Shown: positions 44,199-52,041 of the stretch, in pieces | How positions within the stretch are numbered: the stretch's first letter is position 1 | Layout: each line of letters begins with the position of its first letter | Source: DATBFX01 sp036558305 | GTDB taxonomy: Bacteria > Chloroflexota > Chloroflexia > Thermomicrobiales > UBA6265 | Assembly: GCA_036558305.1 (NCBI GenBank) | Contig: DATBFX010000256.1 | Span: 1 to 54,031, forward strand | DNA: 54,031 nucleotides | Reading direction: 5' to 3' | Translations under genes and position numbers: made by a program | Notes under the pieces: generated by a model | What the model saw: only the letters and a program-made list of their open reading frames with translations | Databases searched by the model: none | What the model was told of the DNA's origin: nothing

Positions 44199-44296
44199 GG
44201 GGGCGGAAGGGGCCCGGTGGCTTCCCCGGTCTTCAAAACCGTGTGGGCGTCGGCGATCCCGGCGCCGGTGGGTTCGACTCCCATGCGCCCTCGCCA
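44199..44296 (+). tRNA. selC: selenocysteine tRNA, anticodon UCA
   Basis: 98 bases including the encoded CCA. The acceptor arms are GGGGGCGG and GCGCCCTC with discriminator G (one G-U pair, G-G at the eighth pair). The D arm is the 6-bp, 4-base-loop form typical of tRNA-Sec (GGGGCC-CGGT-GGCTTC, two G-U). The anticodon loop is CTTCAAA with anticodon TCA. The long variable arm is an 8-bp stem (GGCGTCGG/CCGGCGCC). The T arm is GTGGG-TTCGACT-CCCAT. Length, long acceptor, D-arm form and UCA anticodon all agree with bacterial tRNA-Sec and with no other tRNA. It implies that selA, selB, selD and selenoproteins exist elsewhere in the genome. Confidence 0.93.
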
Positions 44297-44323
44297 CGAA
44301 AACTGGCTCGGGTACGCCAAATG

Positions 44324-44363
44324 CGCGGGCCGGGACGACCTGCCTCCCGGCCCGCGTTAATTT
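44324..44363 (+). terminator. selC terminator
   Basis: CGCGGGCCGGGA (44324-44335) pairs with TCCCGGCCCGCG (44345-44356) and is followed by TTAATTT, the best T-tract in the window. It lies 28 bases after the tRNA. Confidence 0.88.
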
Positions 44364-44369
44364 GATGTG

Positions 44370-44640
44370 CATTCCAGTGCAGCCAACTTGACAGCCAGCC
44401 ACGGGGACCGGCGCCCACGCTCCCAACATGGCGTCCATCGCAGCGGCAGCCTGGGCATGCATCACCGGCACCAGACGGGAGTAGGTGTCCAGGGTGAGGG
44501 TGATCGTGGCGTGTCCGAGTATCTCGCTAACCACCTTGGGATGGAGGCCTTGCGAGAGCAGTCGCGTCGCGGCGGTGTGGCGAAGGTGGTGGAAGCGGAT
44601 CCCAGGCAGGCCCGTCTCCTTGAGGGCCTCGTAGAAGGTT
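44370..44640 (-). pseudogene. C-terminal fragment of a phage-type tyrosine integrase
   Basis: The minus-strand frame reads TFYEALKETGLPGIRFHHLR, then HTAATRLLSQGLHPKVVSEI and LGHATITLTLDTYSRLVPVM. It includes the catalytic HxLR and LGH boxes and the nucleophile Tyr in DTYSRL, so it is the last ~80 residues of a tyrosine recombinase. Homology stops at ~44638, where the sequence changes to the ATPase remnant, so the N-terminal three-quarters are gone. The frame runs on past the expected end towards selC. It sits 70-340 bases from the 3' end of a tRNA gene, the usual attB location. Confidence 0.85.
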
Positions 44641-44649
44641 AGCCGCTGC

Positions 44650-45236
44650 CAACCGCGACGGAGCCGACGTCCGACCGCTGACGGCCGACGCGCTTACCCA
44701 GTTCAATGACGCCTTCAATCGCCTGAGTTCTCGGGGTCTGCACGCCCTCGGCGTCGAGCTCAAGCCGCTTGGCCAGCAGACGGCGATCGCGCACGACGAC
44801 GAGCAGGGAGTGATCTTCGCCGGGCTCGTGACCTTCCTCGACCCGCGGAAGCCCGACGCCGGCGCGGCAATTCGCGCCCTCGCCGCCGACGGCATCCGGG
44901 TGGTGATCCTTACGGGCGACAACTCGCTGGTCGCCGATCGGGTCTGCCGCGACATCGGGTCGGGATCGAGCCGGGGAAGGTGGTCCTCGGCACGGAGATC
45001 GATGCGCTCGACGACCTGGCCTTCGGGACGGTCGCGGAGCGGACGGCGGTCTTCGCCCGCGTCGCACCCGAGCAGAAGAACCGGATGGTCCGGACGCTCC
45101 GGCGTTGCGGTCAACGACGCGCCGTCGCTGCGCGGCGCCGACGTCGGCATCTTCGTGGCGAACGCGACCGAGGTTGTCCACGGGTCGGCCAACCTCATCC
45201 TCCTCAAACACGATCTGCGGGTGCTTCACGACGGCG
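44650..45236 (+). pseudogene. decayed MgtA-type P-type ATPase
   Basis: Plus-strand similarity begins at PLTADALTQFNDAF, continues through FAGLVTFLDPRKPDAGAAIR and RVVILTGDNSLVADRVCRDIG, then shifts frame near 44957 to IEPGKVVLGTEIDALDDLAF and VAPEQKNRMVRTLR. It shifts back near 45105 to VAVNDAPSLRGADVGIF and SANLILLKHDLRVLHDG. The GDG of the hinge GDGxNDAP is deleted, and the phosphorylation site (DKTGT), actuator domain and membrane segments are absent. This is a remnant of a magnesium-type (P3B) ATPase, not functional. Confidence 0.82.
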
Positions 45237-45258
45237 TATCTGTCAGCCGGTCTGGATC

Positions 45259-45290
45259 GCGACGCGCCGGGGACATCCCCGGCGCGTCGC
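45259..45290 (-). terminator. terminator of the BON-domain operon
   Basis: A perfect 14-bp stem GCGACGCGCCGGGG (45259-45272) with its complement (45277-45290), loop ACAT. It lies 37 bases beyond the minus-strand stop at 45328. Confidence 0.7.
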
Positions 45291-45327
45291 CGGCATTGCC
45301 TTTCTCCTCCATCGCCGTCTCAGCCGA

Positions 45328-46086
45328 TCAACGCAGCGACGCGATTGCCAATTCCTCCCGTACTTCTGTGACACCCCCGATTCGGCTGGCAACAGACTCG
45401 GCATTTTCGGCATCATCCAGCGTCGGAACGTTGCCGCGAAGGCAGACGACGCCGTGGCGCACCTCGACCTCGACTTGGAGGTCCGTGGTCAGCGCATCGT
45501 TTCGGAGCTCGCGCAGCACGTCCTGTTCGACAACGTCGTCCGGGCGTCGCCGTTCCCAAAGGGTTTCTGTTTGATCGGAGTCGAGCGATGTCGCACCGAA
45601 TCCGCCGGCGACAGACAGCCGTTGTCCGTCGTCCGTCGGGCGCACGACCGGATCGGTCGAGGGGAAGTACGGGATCGCTTCGGCAGTCGCTTCCTCGGGA
45701 TCGCTCGTGCCGATGTCGCCCGCGAAATCCGGTTCGTCCTCGAGTCCCGGGTCGAGTTGCTGGTCGTGGTCGCGGTCGGCGGAGAGATACCCGAAAACGC
45801 CGTGGTCGGCATTCTCGAAGTCACCGAAGGCGGAATCGGGAAAACTCGGGATCAACTCCAGACCATCGTCGATCGTCAGTCCTCGTGCGCCGGCGACGGC
45901 TTCGGCGATGTCGAGGACGGCTTCTCGTTCCTGGCGACTGGAGATCTCGCCGGAGAGCGAGATCGTCCCATCGCGGAGTTCGACCGCGACGTAGCTGCCG
46001 GCGGCTTCGAGCGCCCGGGTCAACGCGTCGCCAATCGTACGGTCATCTGCCGTTGACCTTTCGGTTTTGGTTGGTACGTCTCTCAT
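45328..46086 (-). CDS. protein with two BON domains
   Basis: 252 residues from the ATG at 46086 (GGAG nine bases ahead). A BON domain lies at each end: residues ~20-62 (TIGDALTRALEAAGSYVAVE, DGTISLSGEISSRQEREAV) and ~175-248 (VEQDVLRELRNDALTTDLQV, VRHGVVCLRGNVPTLDDAEN, GGVTEVREELAI). Between them lies a ~100-residue acidic linker rich in Asp and Pro. BON domains bind phospholipid or other ligands, and many occur in stress proteins (OsmY). No signal peptide is seen, so it is probably cytoplasmic. It is the last gene of the Usp-baeRF-HPF-BON row. Confidence 0.82.
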   Translation of the reverse strand: MRDVPTKTERSTADDRTIGDALTRALEAAGSYVAVELRDGTISLSGEISSRQEREAVLDIAEAVAGARGLTIDDGLELIPSFPDSAFGDFENADHGVFGYLSADRDHDQQLDPGLEDEPDFAGDIGTSDPEEATAEAIPYFPSTDPVVRPTDDGQRLSVAGGFGATSLDSDQTETLWERRRPDDVVEQDVLRELRNDALTTDLQVEVEVRHGVVCLRGNVPTLDDAENAESVASRIGGVTEVREELAIASLR

Positions 46087-46159
46087 GGCCGCGCTCCATT
46101 CGGTGGTGGTGAACAGGCGATCACCGGGGTGGGTATGGGCCGGTTTCGCCCGGCGCGGG

Positions 46160-46549
46160 CTAACCGACCTCCTCGCCCTCCGAAAGCGGGTGGGGGCGGT
46201 GACTTCGCGGCAGGCGGCGGCTCGGGACACCGTAGGTCGGCTCGCCCCGCTGCGTGGCCAGACGGCGCTCCAGTTGTCGCTCGGCGTCTTCGACCGCGAG
46301 GCGGACGGCGTGGTCGGGTGTCTCGGCAGCCTGGTGGCTAACCAACTCACCGGCCATCGGTCCGAGCTCGACACGGAGGTCGACCGTGACCTGTCGTGGT
46401 TCCGGCCGGCGGCGAAGCGTCATGATGGCCGTCGGGGCGGGGAAATGGACGAGGCGCCGTTCGAGTCGCCGCAGGTGACGGTGGATGCGCGCGTTCTGCT
46501 GCTCGCCGAGGCGGGCGTCGCCGCCATGGATCTGGGTGGTCAGTGCCAT
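46160..46549 (-). CDS. HPF/RaiA-like ribosome hibernation factor
   Basis: 129 residues from the ATG at 46549 (AAGGAGA seven bases ahead). It starts MALTTQIHGGDARLGEQQNA, then RIHRHLRRLERRLVHFPAPT. A basic strand region (MTLRRRPEPRQVTVDLRVEL) and a helix (DHAVRLAVEDAERQLERRLA) follow. This is the beta-alpha-beta3-alpha order of HPF/YfiA, which bind the ribosome decoding centre and silence translation in stationary phase. It lacks the C-terminal dimerisation domain of long HPF; its tail is basic. A divergent member, so moderate certainty. Its gene lies 30 bases after baeRF and 73 before the BON gene. Confidence 0.7.
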   Translation of the reverse strand: MALTTQIHGGDARLGEQQNARIHRHLRRLERRLVHFPAPTAIMTLRRRPEPRQVTVDLRVELGPMAGELVSHQAAETPDHAVRLAVEDAERQLERRLATQRGEPTYGVPSRRLPRSHRPHPLSEGEEVG

Positions 46550-46579
46550 CGGGGATCTCCTTCCAGGGGGCATTCCGTC

Positions 46580-47731
46580 TCAATAGCGCGTCAGTGCGCC
46601 AAGGCCACCGTGCCGCATCAGGAGCGTGGACGCGAGTCCGGAGACGATCTCGACCCGCGCATCCTGCGCCAGCGCCGCCTCGACCGCCTGCTCCTTGAGA
46701 TCGGCCACCGGTCGCGTCGCCCCGGTACAGGACGGGCAACGATCGAGAGCCGCCGTCACCCGGCCGCACGTCTCGCACACGCGGCCGTCGCGGTTCAGCT
46801 CGGCGGCGACGAAGAGTCGGTGAACCTTGCCCGCCGCCAGCGCACCGAGCGTCCCTTCGAGACCGAGGACGGGGGGCGGGGTGGTCTCCGCATCGAGCAG
46901 GGCCTGGACAGCCTCCACTTCTTCCCGCCGCTCGACCGCTTCCGCGGCTTTGCGCGCGGCGGCAAGCACCTCGTCTTCGCGGGCGTAGAGCGGGAGCGTC
47001 AAGGTACCGACGAACCGGCCGCGCAACGGCGGCGGCAGGCGGTGGAGGAGCAGCGAGACCGCCTCCTCGGTGCCGCCGATCAAGAGGCGATCGAAGGGAC
47101 GGCTCTGCAACTCTTCCCGCAGCGCGTGGATCGTCCGTTTGGCGTGGCGAAGAACGTGGTCCTCGTGGTGGCGCTCGTACCGCTTCTGCGACAGGGCGAA
47201 CCAGTCACCGGTCTCCTGCTTGCCCGGAACCTCGTCGACCAGCAGGTGCCGTTCCTCGATCTCGCCGAGGAAGATGGTGAACAACCGGCTGCGTTCCTTG
47301 TCGAACAGGAGCACCGCAATCCGTTCGCATTCGTCGAGCGCGGACGCGAGCGGTTCGACCGCCGGACGATTGGCCCAGACGACGCGGTCGAGTGGTCGAA
47401 TCGGCAGCGGAGTCGCGATGATGCCTTTGTCATCACCGGTGGCGAAGATCGCCAAGCCCGGGGCCCCGGGGGTCGCCAGACCCGCCAGGTAGGTCTCGAC
47501 CTGTGCGATCGCCGCCTCGAAACGGCGCCGGTCGTCGCGATCTTCCGGCTCGAGCTGCTGCCGCATCGTCTTGCCGTGCTCGCGGAAGGCGATCGCGTAG
47601 CCCTGACCGATTGCGCGCTCCGACGAGGTATCGAGAAAAACGGAGAGGCAGCGATCGCTCGGGTTCCGCTGCACCAACCGCAGCACTTCGGGCAGATCGC
47701 GGACCGATGGGGCAGTTGATGACGCAATCAT
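46580..47731 (-). CDS. baeRF-family (bacterial eRF1-like) protein
   Basis: 383 residues; AAGGAGATC precedes the ATG. It begins with VRDLPEVLRLVQRNPSDRCLSVFLDTSSER, has VAVLLFDKERSRLFTIFLG-type central strands (here IAVLLFDKERSRLFTIFLGE), DRLLIGGTEE, and a C-terminal zinc knuckle CETCGRVTAALDRCPSC. This matches the baeRF group, distant relatives of eukaryotic release factor eRF1/pelota with a ribosome-associated role. The M. tuberculosis member Rv2629 belongs to the dormancy regulon. There is no GGQ motif, so classical peptide release is unlikely. It sits between the tandem Usp gene and the HPF gene. Confidence 0.8.
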   Translation of the reverse strand: MIASSTAPSVRDLPEVLRLVQRNPSDRCLSVFLDTSSERAIGQGYAIAFREHGKTMRQQLEPEDRDDRRRFEAAIAQVETYLAGLATPGAPGLAIFATGDDKGIIATPLPIRPLDRVVWANRPAVEPLASALDECERIAVLLFDKERSRLFTIFLGEIEERHLLVDEVPGKQETGDWFALSQKRYERHHEDHVLRHAKRTIHALREELQSRPFDRLLIGGTEEAVSLLLHRLPPPLRGRFVGTLTLPLYAREDEVLAAARKAAEAVERREEVEAVQALLDAETTPPPVLGLEGTLGALAAGKVHRLFVAAELNRDGRVCETCGRVTAALDRCPSCTGATRPVADLKEQAVEAALAQDARVEIVSGLASTLLMRHGGLGALTRY

Positions 47732-47787
47732 GGCGATCTCCTTGCACGACGATCAGTTTTCCGCCGTCCAGCCTGTCGCGGACCGGC

Positions 47788-48765
47788 TCAACCTGACGTC
47801 GCGAATAGCGGGTCCGCTTCCGGCGTCATCACCGGCGTGGCGGCGCGGTGACCGACCGGGACGATCATCACCGGCACCGGACCCGACCTCACCAACTTCT
47901 CGGCGACGCTGCCGAGCATCCAGCGCCGGATCCCGCCGCGCCCGTGACTCGCCATGACGACGACGTCCCCATCCCTGGCCGCATCGGCGATCGTGTCGAA
48001 CGCCCGGCCGACGTGGATCGCCGTCGTCGTTTGCACTCCGGCATCGCGCAGCTCGGCGGCGGTCTCGGCGAGCAACTCGGAGGCGGCGGCGACGCCCTCC
48101 TGGATGCGGTCGGGCGCCGGTGCGTAGGCGCCGGGATACGGCGCGATGCGTTCCTCCTCGTCGATGGCCAGGACGAGCGCAACGGAGACATTCAGATCTC
48201 GGGCGAGTGCGGTCGCGATCGGGAGCGCTCGCCCCGCGAGCGTGGAGCCGTCGAGCGGAACCAGCACGCGCTTGACCCGCGCCGGCTCCAGTGCGACGAC
48301 CGCATCCCGCGGACGGACGACCAGGACCGGCACCGGCGAGTGGTGTGCGATTCTGTCGGCGACGCTGCCGAAGACAAGACGACCGGTCGTCCCCCGGCCA
48401 TGACTGGCAAGCACGACCAGGTCGATGCCTCGTCGCTCGGCGACGTACAGGATCGCCTCCGCCGGCTCCCCGTCGACGATTTCCAGGGAGAACCGCGGCC
48501 GTTCGCCGAGCCAACGCTCCGCCGCGCGGAGCATCCCCTCGCGCGCCCCGGCTTTGGCGCGTGCCTGGACCTCGTCCACCGTCGCATAGACCGGCCCCCA
48601 GAACCACTCGCGCTCCGCCTTGAGGGGCGGAACCGCGTACATGAGCACGTACTCCGCGTTCGGCCCGCCGATCGCGCGGGCGTATGGGAGCGACTGATCG
48701 GCGAGAGCCGATCCGTCGAGAGGAATCAGGATCCGGGTGAACGTTGGTGCGGTCTGGCTGTCCAT
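47788..48765 (-). CDS. tandem universal stress protein
   Basis: 325 residues from the ATG at 48765 (AGGAGGG six bases ahead). Two complete UspA domains: RILIPLDGSALADQSLPYAR to SHGRGTTGRLVFGSVADRIA, and RVLVPLDGSTLAGRALPIAT to SHGRGGIRRWMLGSVAEKLV. Both keep the G-x2-G-x9-G-S ATP-binding loop (with minor changes in the second: SHGRGGIRR), so both halves may bind ATP. Such double Usps act in starvation, hypoxia and dormancy. It is the first gene of the four-gene minus-strand row, with a shared TTGACACGC box upstream. Confidence 0.9.
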   Translation of the reverse strand: MDSQTAPTFTRILIPLDGSALADQSLPYARAIGGPNAEYVLMYAVPPLKAEREWFWGPVYATVDEVQARAKAGAREGMLRAAERWLGERPRFSLEIVDGEPAEAILYVAERRGIDLVVLASHGRGTTGRLVFGSVADRIAHHSPVPVLVVRPRDAVVALEPARVKRVLVPLDGSTLAGRALPIATALARDLNVSVALVLAIDEEERIAPYPGAYAPAPDRIQEGVAAASELLAETAAELRDAGVQTTTAIHVGRAFDTIADAARDGDVVVMASHGRGGIRRWMLGSVAEKLVRSGPVPVMIVPVGHRAATPVMTPEADPLFATSG

Positions 48766-48845
48766 GATGCCCTCCTGCTCCTGGTGCTGGGAAACGATTC
48801 CACCGGGAGACACGGTTACGGTACAGCGAAGGGCGCGACGGATGT

Positions 48846-48872
48846 GTCACGCGGAACCGATCAGCGTGTCAA
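48846..48872 (-). promoter_or_regulatory. TTGACACGC-N13-GTGAC box upstream of the Usp row
   Basis: On the minus strand: TTGACACGC (48872-48864), 13 bases, GTGAC (48850-48846). It also reads as an imperfect inverted repeat, TGTCACGC-N11-GCGTGTCA. The same arrangement with identical spacing precedes the single Usp gene (50584-50610). It is either a promoter class or an activator site. Confidence 0.5.
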
Positions 48873-49165
48873 ATCTGCAAATCCCGCTGGCAGGGGCTAC
48901 ATCACCGTGGGACGTGATCGTCGCGAGGGAGCGGGGGAGGGTCATCGGACGTCGTCGTCCGCTCCTCCCCCGCGGGGAAAGGAAACTCGACCGCACGCAC
49001 CACCGGCGACCGGGCGAATGCCAGATCGCCGGCCACCCGCCGGCGGCGCCGCGTCCACGGCGGGGCACCGGCGCGGCGACCCCGCAGGAGCGGGTGCCGT
49101 GGTGAGCGCGAATGATCGTCCACTCGATGGCCCTTCGCGACGGTGCGTGCGATCCTGCCCGCAGA

Positions 49166-49315
49166 CTACCGATCTACTCGTTTGCGAGGCGCAAAGATTA
49201 CCGCGACGGTGTTGCAATCTCGTAACAATCCGGTCCCCAGACGAATCCCGTCGGCGACGACGCGACCGTCACGCATGCGGACGATGCGATGGGCCCTCGA
49301 CAACCAACAACTTGA
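49166..49315 (-). pseudogene. C-terminal scrap of an ABC-transporter ATPase
   Basis: The minus-strand frame reads SRAHRIVRMRDGRVVADG (49247-49300), the typical end of LolD/MacB-type ATPases after the H-loop. It is then followed by unrelated residues to a stop at 49166. Nothing upstream in frame continues the ATPase, so at most ~18 residues survive. It could be chance, but the match to the consensus is long and ungapped. Confidence 0.4.
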
Positions 49316-49332
49316 ACGACATTGCCGCATGT

Positions 49333-49896
49333 TTAAATCGTGCTCGCCCAATCCCGCAACTGCGCGGTCGAACGCGCCGCGCTTCCTTCGCCGGATACGT
49401 GGCGCTCGGTCTGCAATGCCTCGCCGATCTCGCGCGCCCAGTCGCGGATGGCGTCCCAGTCGCGGAAGTCGCCCATTGGGGCATGGACGGCCCGCGCGAC
49501 CAGGCGCTCGCCCAGCCCGAGTTGGTCCTTCTCGAGGCAACCGGAGAATAGGCGGTGACCGCGTGCTCCGGCGGTCACCATCAGTTCGTCCAGGTAACGG
49601 GGATCGCCAGGCGGCTGCGGCTGGGCGTCGCCCAGCGGGCCGCTGCTGAACAGCCAAACGGGGATGCTTTGGAGCGCGGCTTCCTGATCCCGCACGAACG
49701 CCGCAGCCTCGGGAAGCCACCTGCCCATGTAGACCGCACTGCCAACGATCGCGGCGTCGTAAGGACCGAATGCGGTTTCTTCGGTCGGTTCGACGACATC
49801 GGCGTCGATACCCATCGACACCAACTCGGCGGCAATCGCCACGCCGATGGTCCACGTGCTGCCGTGCTTGCTGGCAACGACGATGAGCACGTTCAC
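49333..49896 (-). CDS. flavodoxin-domain protein (HemG-like)
   Basis: 187 residues from the GTG at 49896 with AAGGAGGG five bases ahead; upstream in-frame sequence is not protein-like. VLIVVASKHGSTWTIGVAIA is the FMN phosphate loop (S/T-x-x-G-x-T type). YDAAIVGSAVYMGRWLPEAAAFVR and VWLFSSGPLGD follow, as in protoporphyrinogen-oxidase HemG and related flavodoxin-domain proteins. It likely carries electrons with FMN. HemG proper needs a membrane contact loop that is not evident here. It lies alone between the two Usp units. Confidence 0.82.
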   Translation of the reverse strand: MNVLIVVASKHGSTWTIGVAIAAELVSMGIDADVVEPTEETAFGPYDAAIVGSAVYMGRWLPEAAAFVRDQEAALQSIPVWLFSSGPLGDAQPQPPGDPRYLDELMVTAGARGHRLFSGCLEKDQLGLGERLVARAVHAPMGDFRDWDAIRDWAREIGEALQTERHVSGEGSAARSTAQLRDWASTI

Positions 49897-50013
49897 GACG
49901 TCCCTCCTTCGACTGGCGACCTTCTCGGCGCGCTTCGGCCCCGACCATCGCACGCCTACGGGGAACACCATTGAGGCTCGCTTCTCTGCCATGACCGCGC
50001 CGCGTGCCAGGAG

Positions 50014-50508
50014 CTAGCTCGTGACCGCGAGCGGAGTCGCGAGCGAGTCTTCCGCAGGCGCCGCCTCGGCGTCGGCTTTGACGAGCAGGACCGGGACCGC
50101 GGCGTGGCGAATCACGTCCTCAGCGACGCTGCCCAGGAGCCAGCGGGAGAGCCCGCCGCGCCCGTGCGAGGCCATCACGACGACGTCGCCCGGTTTGAGC
50201 GCCGCCACGATCTCGCGTCCAACGTGCCCTTCACGGACCTCGGTATTGGCGTACAGGCCGATGCCATCCAAGCGGGAGCGCACCTCCCGGACATACTCGA
50301 GTGCCAGCTTGTGCTCGTCGGCGAGGACCGGGTCGGCGGCGTACTCCAACGCCAGTGCGTAGGGGCCGTACTGCTCAAGCCGTCGGAAGTCGACGACGCG
50401 CAGCAGGTGAATGGGGGTGCCGGTGAGCCGCGCCAAGTCGATTGCCTGGGGCAGCGCCACCTCGGCGAGTTTGGATCCGTCCAGCGGAACAACGATGCGC
50501 CGATACAC
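50014..50508 (-). CDS. single-domain universal stress protein
   Basis: 164 residues from a GTG at 50508 with AAGGAG eight bases ahead. YRRIVVPLDGSKLAEVALPQA begins the UspA fold, and VVVMASHGRGGLSRWLLGSVAEDVI is the ATP loop (G-x2-G-x9-G-S/T). HLLRVVDFRRLEQYGPYALA and EVREGHVGREIVA fill the middle. It is closely similar to the second half of the tandem Usp, so the genes are paralogues. The TTGACACGC box lies ~90 bases upstream. Confidence 0.92.
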   Translation of the reverse strand: MYRRIVVPLDGSKLAEVALPQAIDLARLTGTPIHLLRVVDFRRLEQYGPYALALEYAADPVLADEHKLALEYVREVRSRLDGIGLYANTEVREGHVGREIVAALKPGDVVVMASHGRGGLSRWLLGSVAEDVIRHAAVPVLLVKADAEAAPAEDSLATPLAVTS

Positions 50509-50869
50509 GGGAGCGCTCCTTTGCCCTGGCCAATCTGGTCCTCAGGGCAAATCCAGGCTATCAGCATGGGCATGGCGAGTTCGTCACCCTAGCCCCGGCG
50601 GCGTGTCAATTCCGTGACAGCGGGAAGGCGGACGTGTTGGACGATCTTCGCGATCGTGCCACGCAACGGAGTGGACCGGGCAAACCGCGCTCCTCCTCCA
50701 GATAACTGCCGAAACCGCTGCTTCCGACGGAATCCGGTGCGGCGAATCCGGAGTGTGGTCGACCAGCGACGGACACGAATCGCTGCCCGAAACGCTCGGT
50801 GACCCGTGTTCCGTCGCCTTCACCTGCCTGGTGCGCGACCGATTGCGTACCATCGCCGCCGTTCGTTCA
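50509..50869. other. intergenic region upstream of the single Usp gene
   Basis: No gene was seen. It holds the TTGACACGC-N13-GTGAC box (50584-50610) and an adjoining TGTCA-N6-TGACA inverted repeat (50606-50621). The remaining ~240 bases show nothing recognisable. Confidence 0.45.
50584..50610 (-). promoter_or_regulatory. TTGACACGC-N13-GTGAC box upstream of the single Usp
   Basis: TTGACACGC (50610-50602) and GTGAC (50588-50584) on the minus strand with a 13-base gap, exactly as before the tandem Usp gene. Confidence 0.5.
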
Positions 50870-51103
50870 TCAGACGCCCTCGCGTTCGAGCTGCTCCCGC
50901 CGAAATTCGGATACGAGGTACGTGCCCGTCATCAGGACGGCAACCATCACCGGCACCAAAACCACGGTCGCCACGATGCCCCAGCCGAGACCGCCGGCGT
51001 ACCAGGCCCACCCCACCAGCACCGACGGCGGCAGCTCGACCAGACTCGTGAGGGCGATCAACAACCACAATTGCCGGCGATCGGCCCGGGTCAGCCGGTG
51101 CAT
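50870..51103 (-). CDS. small two-helix membrane protein
   Basis: 77 residues; AGGAGGAG lies just before the ATG. LWLLIALTSLVELPPSVLVGWAW and GIVATVVLVPVMVAVLMTGTYLV are two transmembrane helices flanked by basic ends (MHRLTRADRRQ and SEFRREQLEREGV). No family is recognised. It is downstream of a divergent region facing the small paralogue pair. Confidence 0.7.
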   Translation of the reverse strand: MHRLTRADRRQLWLLIALTSLVELPPSVLVGWAWYAGGLGWGIVATVVLVPVMVAVLMTGTYLVSEFRREQLEREGV

Positions 51104-51621
51104 CCCCTCTCCTCCTGGGCGGAAGCATGCGAATGAGCAAGGCGCCCCTCTGATCGACGATGGCCGCGGGAATCGTCACGACCGTCGGTCGGCGGCGGGA
51201 CCCGGCGGCCGCGCCCGGGAGGTGGTGACGGGGCCGGCGGACCTCGCCGCCGCGCCGCTATCGTATCGATGTCCGGATGGCAGGGACGTGCCGTGCGGAC
51301 GAAGTGGCGTGACAAAGGCGCAACACCCGCGGGCACCGGCTCGCCGCCGGTGGACCCGTGCGACACCACGGCGATCGAGCAAGCCGAACCGGCCGGGTGC
51401 GAAGGCGACGCTCCCGGACCAACCGCGCGACGCTCCGGCACCTGCCCGGTGGTCAAACACACCGTCGGCCACGCCCGGCACCTGGCGATCGCCCTTCCCC
51501 GCGCGAGTTGCGGCGGACAAGCCGTGCCATTTGTCACGCGGTTGTCACGCCCGGCCCCCGGATGGTGGCGCCCCCGCAACGCCCGCGGCGGCACCATCGG
51601 CGGCACAGAAAGGAGGCTGCC
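51104..51621. other. 518-base gap, GC-rich, with TTGTCACGC direct repeat
   Basis: No protein-like frame with a ribosome site. TTGTCACGC occurs twice, at 51531-51539 and 51542-51550, one helical turn apart and oriented towards the gene at 51622. The rest shows no recognisable element. Confidence 0.4.
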
Positions 51622-51936
51622 ATGATCGCCACACCCGTCTCGATTGCCGCCGACACCGCCTCCCGCCTCGCCGCCGCCTACGACCGCTGCCTCGCCGCCA
51701 TCGACGACGACGGCATTCCCGACCCGTTTTGCCTGCGCTTTGCCGCTTGGCTGGCGAACCGATGGCGGCCCGATGGGTCGCCGGAGCCGCGGTTGCGGCC
51801 CGACGCGATCAGCCCCGACGGGGTCGGGGCGCACCGCGTTCGCTGGTATGCCGACGCAGCCGCCGTACGCGGTTTCGTGCCCGGCACCCGCGGCTGCTAC
51901 CTCGTCCCACTCGACGACCCCGTGCCCGCCGCCTGA
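51622..51936 (+). CDS. unknown ~104-residue protein, paralogue 1
   Basis: 104 residues; AAAGGAGG six bases before the ATG. An N-terminal helix (ASRLAAAYDRCLAAIDDDG) leads to CLRFAAWLANRWRPDGSPEP, then DGVGAHRVRWYADAAAVRGF and VPGTRGCYLVPLDDP. Its pattern (LA-AYD ... W ... G-x2-RWY ... G-x-VPG) is repeated in the next gene, so the two are tandem paralogues. No signal, membrane segment or known family. The setting among stress genes is the only clue. Confidence 0.6.
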   Translation: MIATPVSIAADTASRLAAAYDRCLAAIDDDGIPDPFCLRFAAWLANRWRPDGSPEPRLRPDAISPDGVGAHRVRWYADAAAVRGFVPGTRGCYLVPLDDPVPAA

Positions 51937-52041
51937 TGGGGTGACGTTACGGTTTTGCTTCGCCCGTGCCTTGACGAGGCCGTGGCGGCCCACCCGATCC
52001 GCTCCCCCCGTCCGCTTCGATCGAGAAGAAGAGGATCGACC

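Larger units (their letters stand above)
48766..49332. other. regulatory gap with motif and ABC-ATPase remnant
   Basis: No intact gene. It contains the TTGACACGC box for the Usp row (48846-48872), a hairpin with 10-bp GCGGGGGAGG arms (48931-48973) and the short ABC-type fragment at 49166-49315. GC drops towards 49320 (GTTTAAAT). Confidence 0.45.

Noticed and set aside
44163..44534. Intact small gene antisense to selC
   Set aside because: The part with homology is an integrase C-terminus; the rest merely reads through the tRNA in antisense.
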